Notes: a model not told the origin generated them from the letters alone. DNA of 64,000 nt from Pseudobdellovibrionaceae bacterium (GCA_016719575.1 JADJYV010000013.1:1426001-1490000); one strand, 5' to 3'; positions 35,604 to 44,553 are shown, numbered from the stretch's first letter. A program made the numbers and translations.

Positions 35604-35690
35604 ATGCAAGCATCGTTTATAACACCAATGATGATGGATAATATTGTTACCCTGCTAATTGTGGCGGGAATTCTTTTAGTACTAAGTTAA
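35604..35690 (+). CDS. Putative 28-residue single-span membrane peptide
   Basis: AAGAAGGA lies 6 bases before ATG 35604. The peptide is MQASFITPMMMDN followed by IVTLLIVAGILLVLS, one hydrophobic segment ending in the stop. Strong SD and membrane-peptide form support translation. It may be a regulatory or toxin-like small membrane protein. It is too short for similarity to be judged. Confidence 0.45.
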   Translation: MQASFITPMMMDNIVTLLIVAGILLVLS

Positions 35691-35807
35691 ATGGCTCGTT
35701 ACTTACGATAGTCTGTCATGGCGTCGGTCCATTCACTGGGTATGGATTATTGAAATGACATAATGAGTTTTAAAATTTAATATTAGATATCTTGGCAAGG
35801 AGAATAA

Positions 35808-36588
35808 ATGTCATCAAGTTACGCTGACCATCAAGAGAAAGTTTCTAAAGTTTTTGAAAGCCATTTTTCCTTCCTTTTCAGGAAAAAAAACAAAGCTTCT
35901 TGAATTTGGTTGTGGAGTTGGTGCTTTAACAAGATATATTGCATTGAATGCACCCAGCTCCGAAATCACGGCAATTGATATCAATCAAGAATTAATTGAC
36001 CTAGCAAAAATCAGATCCCAAGAACAGCATTTTAAAAATATAATATTTCGCCAAGGTGATGCAAATTTATTCAAAGATTTAACAGAAGAATTTGACGGCG
36101 CCTATTGCCGCTTTCTTTTAGAAGAGTTTAATGACCCTGTAAAAGTAATCAAATCAATGAGTCAGTTTGTGAATAGTGAAGGATGGGTTTGTGTCTACGA
36201 GAGACTAAATAGATATTGCCGAACTTATCCGCACTCAGATGCAATAACTAATGTTTGGAATGCAATCTATGAATTCTATCAAAAAAGTTATGGCGCAAAC
36301 CCAAATATCGCCGAAGAACTTACAGTGCATTTTGAAAGTGCTGGGTTAAAAAACATTAAGTCGCAAGGATTTTCTCGTATTTTATCTAAAGAAAAAAATG
36401 CTGATCTGTTTTCTTGGTACGTAGAAGCGGCGTTGGCGGTTATCACACAATTGAAAGAGCAACTTTTAAAAGATGGTAAAATTTCGTATCAAACTTTTGA
36501 CGAAGCTATTGGAAATTACAAAAATCTATTGGCTTCGCCCAATTCATTTATTTTAGAAGTGACAGTTTGCGTAACAGGTTTTCGATAG
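35808..36588 (+). pseudogene. SAM-dependent methyltransferase with frameshift near the start
   Basis: The ATG at 35808 has AAGGAG upstream and begins MSSSYADHQEKVSKVFES, a sensible methyltransferase N-terminus. The frame stops at 35903. The rest of the enzyme (LLEFGCGVGALTRYIAL, ITAIDIN, FDGAYCRFLLEEF) continues in another frame to 36588. Dropping one A from the A8 run at 35883-35890 joins the two halves into a normal protein of about 259 residues. It is either a real frameshift or a homopolymer error. A TTG start at 35854 is the only intact alternative and has no SD. Confidence 0.8.
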
Positions 36589-36863
36589 TTTGTATTAAAC
36601 CCCTGCTTCTGACTAGATTTGTAAATTTGAATAATGATTCTGGGAGCACGAATTGAATCATAGGAAATCGTACCGAAAGGGGTAGTTGCCTCATGATGGG
36701 TGCAACTAGACCCCCGGTTGAATCATAATCCAAGCACTGAAATCCTCTTGATAACTACAACAAAAGTTTTCGGGAGGGATTATTCTCAGACATCATTTCT
36801 ACCTTTCTACCAATTTTGCACTGATTTCTATCAATTGCAGATTCCACAAATAAAAAAACCACC
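36589..36863. other. Gene-free stretch ahead of the recombinase-tail gene
   Basis: Nothing coding is supported. From 36782 it contains the second copy of the divergent promoter segment, including the remnant first 11 codons of a MSEN-type gene on the minus strand, which ends in a stop. Confidence 0.5.
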
Positions 36864-36888
36864 GTGGTTCCGGTGGTTATTGGTAGGG
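36782..36888. repeat. Divergent promoter/hairpin segment, copy 2
   Basis: This is the diverged copy of 25811-25893. It contains the perfect hairpin AACCACCG-TGGTTC-CGGTGGTT (36857-36878). The minus-strand gene of copy 1 is reduced here to MSENNPSRKLLL and a stop. Confidence 0.7.
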
Positions 36889-37388
36889 ATCTTCCGACAA
36901 CCTGCAATCTCAGTCAAGTACATGATTTCATTGAAATCACGATCCATCTAATTACCCAGGAAAACCACGATCTGAAGGCATTTTACGAACAGGGCTACTC
37001 AATAAACGAGATCGCTGATCGGCTTGGTTTGTCTTATTCAACGATCAGAGATCAACTCACTAGGCAGGGAGTGACGCTCAGGACAAACAAGTCCGTCAGT
37101 TTTTCCAAAGATCAGCTGCAAACTTTTAAGAATTCAGCGCCGCCGCCTTATGGCTTTTGCTACCTAGAGGGTCAGCTTCAAAAGGACCCTCGTGAATACT
37201 CTGTTCTTCAAATCATTGAAAAACAACGTCAACAAGGCCGCTCCCCAACGGAGATCGCTCGATACTTAAGCGGCAAGGGATTTAAAACCCGACATGGCAA
37301 ACCCTGGGGTCAAGCACACGTTTTCAATATCGTTCAAAAACTCAAAACCAAAAACCTGAGTCTACGACTCAAAGGAGAGAGCACATGA
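36864..37388 (+). CDS. Recombinase-tail/HTH protein without catalytic domain
   Basis: The frame gives up to 174 residues. The first HTH is FYEQGYSINEIADRLGLSYS, near residue 45. PPPYGFCYLEGQL, then VLQIIEKQRQQGRSPTEIAR, then HGKPWGQAHVFNIVQKL match the recombinase (large serine recombinase) DNA-binding tail. The resolvase catalytic Ser domain is absent. The start is unclear: GTG 36864 lies within the hairpin and no ATG with an SD exists downstream. It overlaps the next gene by ATGA. It is probably a domesticated DNA-binding regulator or a co-factor of site-specific recombination. Confidence 0.6.
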   Translation: MVPVVIGRDLPTTCNLSQVHDFIEITIHLITQENHDLKAFYEQGYSINEIADRLGLSYSTIRDQLTRQGVTLRTNKSVSFSKDQLQTFKNSAPPPYGFCYLEGQLQKDPREYSVLQIIEKQRQQGRSPTEIARYLSGKGFKTRHGKPWGQAHVFNIVQKLKTKNLSLRLKGEST

Positions 37389-37606
37389 ATCTCGATAAAC
37401 TTTTTAGCTGGATCACTGGTGTCGTTATCGCATTTGCAATTACAGGAAAACTCGATGTCCTGCAAGCCTGGATCTGGCGGGCGCAGGCGCAGGTCGTCTA
37501 TGCATCCCGCACATCGACCTGGGGCAGTCCGAGATTTTTTGGGCCGATGAAAAAATCGCTGCCCGCTCATGGACAAGGACAATCTGCTCAAGAATTTAGT
37601 CAATAA
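37385..37606 (+). CDS. Small membrane-associated protein coupled to the HTH gene
   Basis: The product has 73 residues. The ATG overlaps the upstream TGA (ATGA) and AAAGGAGAG lies before it. One hydrophobic stretch, WITGVVIAFAITGKL, is followed by an aromatic/Arg-rich part. The function is unknown. Tight coupling implies it works with the recombinase-tail protein. Confidence 0.55.
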   Translation: MNLDKLFSWITGVVIAFAITGKLDVLQAWIWRAQAQVVYASRTSTWGSPRFFGPMKKSLPAHGQGQSAQEFSQ

Positions 37607-37629
37607 TTTGGCACCTGAGGAAGGGTCGC

Positions 37630-38796
37630 TTAATCAGCAATCATCATATCAGCGATGCACTTCGTATCGCCGCCATAGTCATAGAACGGTGTCGATCCAC
37701 TTCTTGTTAATACACTTGAGTTTGATACGCCAATTTGGGTGGCGTCGTATGAGAATTTTTCGATTGCGTAGTTAACAATTGTTGTCGCCGTATTTATTGC
37801 TGTTGCAATGTAGAGTGAGTTGTCCGTCGGGTCGAGAACCATTTCAGATATTCCGTAAAGCAAGTACGGATACGTAGTAGGATATTGATTAGCATCATAT
37901 ATTTTATTGGCGGTTCCAACTGTGACAGACGAAGCTGTTTCTGTGATGTTATATGCATAAATGCTATTAATATCTGTATTCGTAGTATTGCCAGAGTAGG
38001 CGACAAGTAACTTTAAATTTACTGCATCGTATGCCATCGCGACTGGAAATGCCGCGGCATTTGGCGCAGCCTGAGCAGGTGTGCAGTCTCCGCCAGCAGC
38101 GTATCCTTCAGGTTTGACAAATCCAAATCTGTTTTGAGATGTAGCAGAATGAAGAAAAACGATGAACTGATTACTTAGCGTCGAAACCTTTGACATGAGA
38201 GTTGTTGAAGTCGCGCAAGGTGCTGCCGGAGCATTCACATAAGGGTTCACACCTTTGGTTACACGAACGTTTGCAGAACTAATTTTTTCAATAGCTGTAT
38301 TCTTGTTAATAAGAAGATCACCGTTAGTTAGAAGATGTAGTCCTCTCAACGCAACACTAAGCGCCGTAGTATTGTTGCTGAATAGTGATCTCGCTCCATC
38401 TGATTCTTTTGCAATCCGCTCGATTCTTCGCGCGCCCGCTGTCGTGTTTTCGACTAAGACGTACATGTTATTTGAGTCGATACTCGCAATTCCAACAGGC
38501 GAGTCTCCCGCTTGCGAAGGAGATGAATTGTAATCGGCCACCGTGATATCTTTGATACCTGTTGCTAAATCAATTCGGTAGACGAGATTTGATGAAGTTG
38601 CATTAGTAAAGGCAGTGTTGCCTCCGCCCGAGTAGCATGCGCCTGAAGCCACATATAAATAGCGCGAGCTACTCGAGGACTCTTCGTCTTCCGGTGGCTG
38701 CGCGCAGCTCGTACAAATAAGTGTTACCGCCACGAACATCCCGCAAAGATTGAATCGACTAGACTTTAATGTTGCTGTTACAAATTGTGCTTTCAT
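37630..38796 (-). CDS. Surface lipoprotein with Ser linker and propeller-like repeats
   Basis: The product has 388 residues. A signal ending LICTSC (lipobox) is followed by an acidic/Ser linker (EDEESSSSS) and then repeated beta-rich units such as DSNNMYVLVENTT and DNSLYIATAIN, which suggest a beta-propeller (NHL/YncE-like). It is divergent from the barrel gene at 38916. The linker and build resemble the 855-residue lipoprotein at 46984. The role is unknown; it is likely cell-surface. Confidence 0.65.
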   Translation of the reverse strand: MKAQFVTATLKSSRFNLCGMFVAVTLICTSCAQPPEDEESSSSSRYLYVASGACYSGGGNTAFTNATSSNLVYRIDLATGIKDITVADYNSSPSQAGDSPVGIASIDSNNMYVLVENTTAGARRIERIAKESDGARSLFSNNTTALSVALRGLHLLTNGDLLINKNTAIEKISSANVRVTKGVNPYVNAPAAPCATSTTLMSKVSTLSNQFIVFLHSATSQNRFGFVKPEGYAAGGDCTPAQAAPNAAAFPVAMAYDAVNLKLLVAYSGNTTNTDINSIYAYNITETASSVTVGTANKIYDANQYPTTYPYLLYGISEMVLDPTDNSLYIATAINTATTIVNYAIEKFSYDATQIGVSNSSVLTRSGSTPFYDYGGDTKCIADMMIAD

Positions 38797-38915
38797 ACAA
38801 AACTAAATTCGGCACAATTTTAAGAATCTTTACCGACTTGTCTAAAAACGAGACCAAAGTGGGGAAGATCTTAAGATTATTCAGGTTTCTGAAGATTTGT
38901 CCGAAATGTAACCGG

Positions 38916-39539
38916 ATGGGTCAACGTTCACAATTCCTTATTATTTGTTTCTCTCTTTTTCTTTGCTCGGTGAGCGAAGCGAATAACTATGGAATCTATC
39001 CGCGAACACGTTTGGGGGCTCGTCAAAGTCTATATTCTGGAGAAAAGGGGAAATCGTTTACGGAAACATCGGTCGGATACGGCGCCGGAGTTTCTGTGTT
39101 TCTCGATGGCCGCCACTTCATTCCATTTTTTGGATTTAATGTTGGAACAATGGCAGGGCGACAAGTTTTTTTGGATGACACTACAGAGGTGACCGCTTCC
39201 TTCAATTATTACTCTGCTGCGACCGAAATGGGTCTTCAAATTTTTCCAATAGAACGGAGGACTAAGGGGTTTAACGTCTACTTTGTTGGAATGGCAATAG
39301 TTGGATACAATTTTGTCGCACTCTCGAAAAACGCAACTCTCACGTCAATTCCCTATAGCGATCAGTCCTTCTCTGGCGGGTATGCCGCTGGAATCGGTAC
39401 CGAATGGATCATGAACAATGCAAGCCCCAATAAATGGGCACTGAATGCCGAAGTACTTTTCAAAAAAGAAAGCGCAACATTATTTAAGCAGACATTTGAT
39501 CTCAGTAGCATGGTTTTCGCGGTGGGGATTGGATGGTAG
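38916..39539 (+). CDS. Outer-membrane beta-barrel-like protein
   Basis: The product has 207 residues from ATG 38916, with signal peptide FLIICFSLFLCSVSEA. Alternating hydrophobic strands (GAGVSVFLDGRHFIPFFGFN, ATEMGLQIFPIE) end in SSMVFAVGIGW, an aromatic C-terminal residue typical of OMPs. The open frame extends upstream to 38769, across the divergent gene start, but that part is not protein-like. It overlaps the next barrel gene by 7 bases. Confidence 0.65.
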   Translation: MGQRSQFLIICFSLFLCSVSEANNYGIYPRTRLGARQSLYSGEKGKSFTETSVGYGAGVSVFLDGRHFIPFFGFNVGTMAGRQVFLDDTTEVTASFNYYSAATEMGLQIFPIERRTKGFNVYFVGMAIVGYNFVALSKNATLTSIPYSDQSFSGGYAAGIGTEWIMNNASPNKWALNAEVLFKKESATLFKQTFDLSSMVFAVGIGW

Positions 39540-40110
39540 TACTGAGCCGCCTTTTTTTTGTGATTATCACAGCCGTCTCGTCTTTCGCGAGTGCTGATAT
39601 TCATATGGGTGGAGGCATCGGTCTGATCCAAGACCAGAAATCTATTACGTCACGAGATTTGATTCAGACTACTTTCTACGATGCTTATCTTTATGTGCAG
39701 GCAAGCAGGAACTATCCGTTCTATTTAGGATTTGACTACATTTACATTTCGACAACTCAGCCCAATACCGTTGCCACCACAACGGCAACTCTAACGTCAT
39801 CCAACGCAATGGCTGGCTTGAAGTATGTCTTTGGAAAAAAAAACTCTTCTCTATTTCGCTTTTGGGAAGTCCTTTTATTCAAGCGAACTATCAGGTGACC
39901 GGATCAGCTAGTGATCTATGGTCAGGATCAGCCTTTGCTTCAAAGCTATCGATCCATCCGGAGTTGTCGTCTTCACTGAAGTTATGTGTGTCTTTGGTGT
40001 ACTACTCAGCGACGTACACGTCTAAAAGTGACTCCTCGGGGAGCACGACTGTAAGCAGTTTTTCACGAAGTCTTCTAATACCAACTTTCGGGCTTCAATT
40101 CAATTTCTAA
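39533..40110 (+). pseudogene. Second beta-barrel protein, frameshifted at an A9 run
   Basis: From ATG 39533 a signal peptide (IITAVSSFASA) and strands follow to KYVFGKK; the frame then drifts into non-homologous sequence and stops at 39898. The true continuation (LLGSPFIQANYQVTGSASD, ending FGLQFNF with a C-terminal Phe) lies in another frame up to 40110. The switch falls at the A9 run 39835-39843; ten A or seven A would restore one barrel protein of about 190 residues. It is real slippage, phase variation or an assembly error. Confidence 0.7.
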
Positions 40111-40125
40111 TTGATTTAGATGGAT

Positions 40126-40476
40126 TTACGCTGCGGCCATTTTGCGGACGATTGTGCCAATGTCTGTTAGAAAAGGCTTCTGAACGAAAGCACTAGCACC
40201 TGCCTCAAGAATTAATTTTTCGCTGTGATTGCCTCCGGTCATCACGACTACTGGTATCCCCGCATTATCTCTCTTTACCTCTTCAAGAAGTTCCAACCCA
40301 TTTTTTATCGGCATGTCGATGTCGGTAATAATCAGATCGACCTGTTGGGCTGCAATAATCTTGAGGGGGATCTGCCCGTTGGCAGCTTCAAGAACGTTGT
40401 ATCCTGCGCCATCAAGCTGCTCTCTTATTACGGACCTCAAGTCCGCATCATCTTCAACAATTAGAATATTCTTAAC
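40126..40476 (-). CDS. Single-domain CheY-like response regulator
   Basis: The product has 116 residues from ATG 40476. VKNILIVEDDADLRSVI carries the acidic pocket, DLIITDIDMPIKNG the phospho-acceptor Asp (about residue 53), VVVMTGG the Thr, and VQKPF the Lys. No output domain is present, so it acts by protein contact. It is divergent from the HTH gene at 40577. The histidine kinase partner is not identifiable. Confidence 0.9.
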   Translation of the reverse strand, partial: VKNILIVEDDADLRSVIREQLDGAGYNVLEAANGQIPLKIIAAQQVDLIITDIDMPIKNGLELLEEVKRDNAGIPVVVMTGGNHSEKLILEAGASAFVQKPFLTDIGTIVRKMAAA

Positions 40477-40576
40477 CATAATCAAGATTATCATCGAAAT
40501 TGCCTAGGTACGCATAGTCCTGGACGGTAAATCTATACCGACGGTGGAATCAAACCGACCCGATATACTTTAGTAT

Positions 40577-40801
40577 GTGAGTTCGATTGAAGCAAAATAC
40601 AACAGGCTACTCCGTACCATCGGAGCCAATTTAAAGAGGATGCGAAAGTCCAGGAACTTATCTCAAGCAGATATGACTGGGCACGGTTTTGAATTACGAA
40701 ACTACCAACGACTTGAGTCTGGTAGACATTCGCCCAGCCTATTCACGCTTCATCGGCTCGCAATAATTTTTGATTGCGAAGTAAAAGATCTGTTCAGTTA
40801 A
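40577..40801 (+). CDS. Small XRE-type helix-turn-helix protein
   Basis: The product has 74 residues from GTG 40577. The HTH reads LSQADMTGHGFELRNYQRLE, with the usual GxxxPSLFTLHRLAIIF tail of Cro/CI-type repressors. It is divergent from the CheY-like gene and is a plausible local regulator. Intergenic DNA 40802-41028 holds nothing recognisable. Confidence 0.8.
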   Translation: MSSIEAKYNRLLRTIGANLKRMRKSRNLSQADMTGHGFELRNYQRLESGRHSPSLFTLHRLAIIFDCEVKDLFS

Positions 40802-41252
40802 GAAATCTTAAGTCACAGGCCGGTCGGTCTTGCGGCCAAATCGTCGATAATCGCACTCGTTAAACAAAGTTACTGTATTTGATGCCTTGGGGTTACTTCC
40901 TATGGAAATCAGAGCGTGCGAGGCATTCCATAGCTAAACAAATCAAGGTCTAGTGATTATGATGTTTCGTCTCTTGGACTTTATTAATCTGCTTAAACAT
41001 TCTAAAATAAGTTTTTGGGGTTGAATAAATGAAGAGACCGACAGTTTTGATAGTTGATGACGAATCATACATCCGAGAATTCTTGGCTCAAATTTTATCA
41101 GAGCATTTCCGAATTGCTTTTGCTAAAGACGGAAAAGAAGCCATCGAAATAGCGAAATCCGCAAAACCAGCCGTTATTGTCCTCGATGTTCTTATGCCTG
41201 GACAAAACGGAATTGAAACCTGCAAGAAGCTTCGTGAACAACGAGAGTCCGA

Positions 41253-41256
41253 AGGG
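41253..41256 (+). repeat. Target-site duplication AGGG, left
   Basis: The four bases before the IS left end are repeated at 42489-42492 on the right. Confidence 0.8.
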
Positions 41257-41305
41257 GGCGGTTCTCCCAAGATTCTGTGAGTCATCGATCATGAGTCAGG
41301 TGGCG

Positions 41306-42145
41306 TTAGCTTGCTAGCACGATTTCTTTTTCCTGTCTTTGTTCTTTTTCAAACTCGAACGGTGATTTCATTCCTAAGCTCGAGTGGGGATTGATGTTGT
41401 TGTACCTCCAGTGCCAGTCGTCGATCTTTTCTCTGGCGTCTTGCAGTGAGAAGAAAACGTGTTCGTTGAGGCACTCGTCGCGAACCCTTGAGTTGAACGA
41501 CTCGATCACCTGATTGGGCTTCCGCACTCTTGTAAATTCGAGTCTAATACCGTTCTTGTAAGCCCAGTCGAGCATCGCTCGTGATGTGAACTCTGTTCCC
41601 TGATCGGTTCTCACGATCTTCGGGTACGATCCCGACGCAAGCTGATCTAGAAAACTTGTCACATCGACTCCGCGGATTGAGTGGTCGACCAAAAGCCCTG
41701 GTGAGATTTTCGAATACTCGTCAACAATCGTCAGTGTTTTGAGCCTTCGGCCTGTTTCCAAATAATCGAACATAAAATCAATCGCCCAAACCTCATTCGA
41801 CGTCGTCGCCCTTGTTGGCGGCAGCCGCTGGTAACTGCCGAGTTTTTTACGTTTTCTCCTAGCAATCTGAAGCTCGAGTTCCGTGTAAATACGATGCGAA
41901 CGCTTGTGGTTCACCTCCGGCATCTCGCGCTTTAAAAGAACGAAGAGCCTTGGATGTCCAAAGCGCTTGTTCTCGCCAACGAGTGAGATCAGCTTGTCAC
42001 GAACGGGGCCGTCCATGTTCGGTGCCGCCTCGTAGGCAAATGTCGAAAGGCTCAGGCCCAAAAGTCGACAACTCCGGGCCTTCGTGGTCTCGTACTTCTC
42101 GACCAGATACAGAGCCTCGGTGCGCCGATCTTTGGGCCTTACCAC
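41306..42145 (-). CDS. IS3-family transposase OrfB (DDE domain)
   Basis: The product has 279 residues. DDE motif parts are visible: NEVWAIDFMFDY (first Asp), IVRTDQGTEFTS (second Asp) and NQVIESFNSRVRDECLNEH (Glu). The N-terminal HTH_21-like part GHPRLFVLLKRE is also present. A GTG start lies at the shift site, so OrfB is likely made as an OrfAB fusion by frameshifting. It appears intact and could be active. Confidence 0.93.
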   Translation of the reverse strand: MVRPKDRRTEALYLVEKYETTKARSCRLLGLSLSTFAYEAAPNMDGPVRDKLISLVGENKRFGHPRLFVLLKREMPEVNHKRSHRIYTELELQIARRKRKKLGSYQRLPPTRATTSNEVWAIDFMFDYLETGRRLKTLTIVDEYSKISPGLLVDHSIRGVDVTSFLDQLASGSYPKIVRTDQGTEFTSRAMLDWAYKNGIRLEFTRVRKPNQVIESFNSRVRDECLNEHVFFSLQDAREKIDDWHWRYNNINPHSSLGMKSPFEFEKEQRQEKEIVLAS

Positions 42146-42402
42146 TTTTTTGAGTTCACATCCTTCAGCATGATGATGTCGAGTGCCTGCTCAGCGACAA
42201 GTCGCTTGAGCTTCGCGTTCTCGGCCTCCAGGGCTTTCATACGCCGCGCTTCAGAGACGTCCATGCCGCCGAACTTTTTCTTCCAGTGGTAAAGCGTCTG
42301 TTGCGTTACACCGATCTCTCTAGAAAGCTCTTTGGCCGTGATTCCGGCCTCCAGCTTCTTGACGGCTGAAATGATCTGATCTTCTGTGAATCTTTGCTTC
42401 AT
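42139..42402 (-). CDS. IS3-family transposase OrfA
   Basis: The product has 87 residues from ATG 42402. The HTH reads MKQRFTEDQIISAVKKLEAG, then ELSREIGVTQQTLYHWKKKFGG, followed by a leucine-zipper-like helix ALEAENAKLKRLVAEQALDI. It binds the terminal repeats. The C-terminus ends at the A AAA AAG slip site in VNSKKW. An upstream in-frame extension to 42444 is not native. Confidence 0.92.
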   Translation of the reverse strand: MKQRFTEDQIISAVKKLEAGITAKELSREIGVTQQTLYHWKKKFGGMDVSEARRMKALEAENAKLKRLVAEQALDIIMLKDVNSKKW

Positions 42403-42488
42403 CGGGTGTCCTTCTCCAGCTCTTCGCCGGTCGTTTTGGCACACCGTGACTCAAGTCTCAACTACATCAGTTTTTGGGGCGAACCGCC

Positions 42489-42492
42489 AGGG
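42489..42492 (+). repeat. Target-site duplication AGGG, right
   Basis: This copy matches 41253-41256. Together they mark a 4-base staggered insertion. Confidence 0.8.
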
Positions 42493-42979
42493 ATTCCCGT
42501 CATTATGCTCACGGCTGTCAATGAGCCGGAACAAAGAATCAAGGCGTTTAACGCCGGAGCTGATGACTACTTAGCAAAACCATTTTTGCCAGAAGAATTG
42601 ATTGCACGAATCAATCGAAAACTTGAAAAAACTCCGGCTCGACAACCTGTGAGCAAAGAGAATGAATTTCGACTCGGTAATCTGAAATTGCAGTTCGATG
42701 ACCTGAGTATCGAAGTCGATGGTGTTAAATGCGAACTCGGACAGGTTGAATACAAGATACTCAATTTTCTTTTGAAAAAACGTGGGGAGCTGGTTTCAAG
42801 GCAAGAACTCAATGACTACGTTTGGGGAGATGAGCTTCCCTCGGACCGTGCGCTTGATCCCCACATCACCGCGCTTCGTAAAAAACTTCAGAAATCTCAT
42901 GGAGAACTTAAAACCGTCTATGGGAAGGGCTACAGCATTATTTTGAAAGACATGGAGAACTAAAATCGAATCAGCACTA

Positions 42980-44553
42980 TTGCAGCTTCAGCGCCCCTCA
43001 AGCCCCTCGACAATCCGAGGTTGTGAATACCTATTTGAAGCGACGTTCAATCAGGCGGCAGTAGGAATGTCCCATGTATCGCTAACAGGCGACTGGCTTC
43101 TGGTGAATCAAAAACTATGCGATATTGTTGGCTACAATAAAGAAGAGCTTTTGAAACTTTCCTTTCAGCAGATTACTCACCCTGACGACTTGTCGTCGGA
43201 CATGGCCTTTGTTGAAAAAATGCTGCGTGGAGAAATTCAGACGTATTCACTTGAAAAACGATATATCAGAAAAGACAAATCTCATGTATGGATCAACTTA
43301 ACGGTTTCACTGGTAAAAGACAGTTCGGGTCTTCCGCTCTATTTCATTTCGGTCATTGAAGATATTCATAAAAGAAAGAAGATGGAGAGTCAGCTACGCG
43401 GGATTCATGGAGAAATGGAACAGATAATTGAAAAGCGGACCGCAGCTCTCAAAATTGAAATTGCTGAACGTAAGCGCGCAGAAAAAGAACGAAATAGTTT
43501 TTATGATCTCTCGAGCGATTTAATTGCCATTTTTGGATATGATGGTTATCTAAGGGCGGCAAATCCAGCTTTAAGAAAATGTCTTGGGTACACAGAGAAA
43601 GAACTCACCTCCAGACGATTTATTGAAATTATTCATCCTGAAGATTTAGATCGAACTTTAGAAATCAGCGCCGAATTTCGAAAAACAGGCCGCTTTGCAG
43701 GAATGGAAAATCGATATCTCTGTAAAAATGGAAACATCGTCACGCTATCGTGGACGGTAACGGGTGTTCCTGAAGACGATTGCATCTACACAGTAGCCAG
43801 AGACGTTACAGATATTCGACGTCAAGAGCTTGAGATCGCCGAACAGAAGTTGAAAATTGCTGCAAACTCAAAAATGAACGCGCTTGGGCGAATGGCGTCA
43901 GGCATTGCTCATGAGATCAATAATCCACTGACGATTGTTTATGGACAAACCAGTGCGCTAAAAAAATTAGCAGAAGAAGACTTCGTTCCAAAGTCGAAGA
44001 TCGTCACGATTGCAAATTCTATGGAAAAGATGTGTGAGCGAATCGTTCGCATTATTAACGGACTAAGAACCTTTTCCCGGGATGCGACAAATGACCCGCT
44101 AGAGTTTTACTCCGCCGGTAAACTGCTAAACGAAACTCTTTCATTTTGCCATGGGCGAATACAAAGTTTTGAAATCGAACTCGCCGTGGACGAAGTCTCT
44201 GAAGAGTTCGAATTTTATTGCCGTCCCGTTCAAATATCGCAAGTGCTGCTTAACCTTTTGAATAACTCGATAGACGCTGTAAAGAGTTTAGATTCTAAGC
44301 GAATTCAAATCAGGTTTGTCGTTGAAAACGAAAAAATTGGGTTTTCAATTTCAGACAGCGGAGCCGGGATAAAAAAGACCATATTCCCAATTTATTCACT
44401 CCATTCTTTACCACAAAAGAAATTGGCATCGGCACGGGGCTTGGCTTGAGCATCGCTAAAGGAATTGTGGACGCACATCAGGGCAACATTTATTTTGATA
44501 CAGCATCCACAGAGACTTGCTTCGTTTTCCTTTTACCTAGAGTTTCTAAATAG
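42980..44553 (+). pseudogene. PAS-domain histidine kinase with frameshift in the ATPase domain
   Basis: The protein would have about 520 residues. PAS1 spans about residues 15-135 (FNQAAVGMSHVSLTG), then comes a coiled-coil (RTAALKIEIAERKRAEKER) and PAS2 to about 285. The HisKA box is GIAHEINNPLTIVYG (His near 310). The HATPase N box is LLNNSID, and then SDSGAGIKK is broken. At the A6 run 44371-44376 the frame changes; the conserved rest (IPNLFTPFFTTKEIGIGTGL, then LSIAKGIV) continues in another frame to 44553. One extra A would restore it. The start TTG 42980 lacks a good SD. It is coupled to the upstream regulator. Confidence 0.85.

Larger units (their letters stand above)
41257..42488 (-). 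mobile_element. IS3-family insertion sequence (about 1.23 kb)
   Basis: The ends are imperfect inverted repeats: GGCGGTTCTCCCAAGATTCTG at the left and, read from the right, GGCGGTTCGCCCCAAAAACTG. They are flanked by AGGG duplications. It encodes orfA and orfB on the minus strand with a -1 frameshift signal A AAA AAG at their junction. It lies inside the response regulator gene. Length and 4-base duplication suit the IS407-like branch of IS3, but the subgroup is not certain. Confidence 0.9.
41029..42963 (+). pseudogene. OmpR-family response regulator split by an IS3-family insertion
   Basis: The first part (41029-41256) is a receiver domain start (VLIVDDESYIREFL, VIVLDVLMPGQNGIET). The second part (42489-42963) gives VIMLTAVNEPEQRIKAF, the Lys in YLAKPF and a winged helix ending HGELKTVYGKGYSI. 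Removing the IS and one copy of the duplicated AGGG rejoins codons for RESEGIPVIML without a break. The gene is therefore a recent insertion mutant. It was the partner of the kinase at 42980. Confidence 0.92.

Noticed and set aside
38769..38915. Long upstream extension of the barrel gene at 38916
   Set aside because: It crosses the divergent lipoprotein start, is Lys/Leu-rich without structure, and precedes a proper signal peptide.
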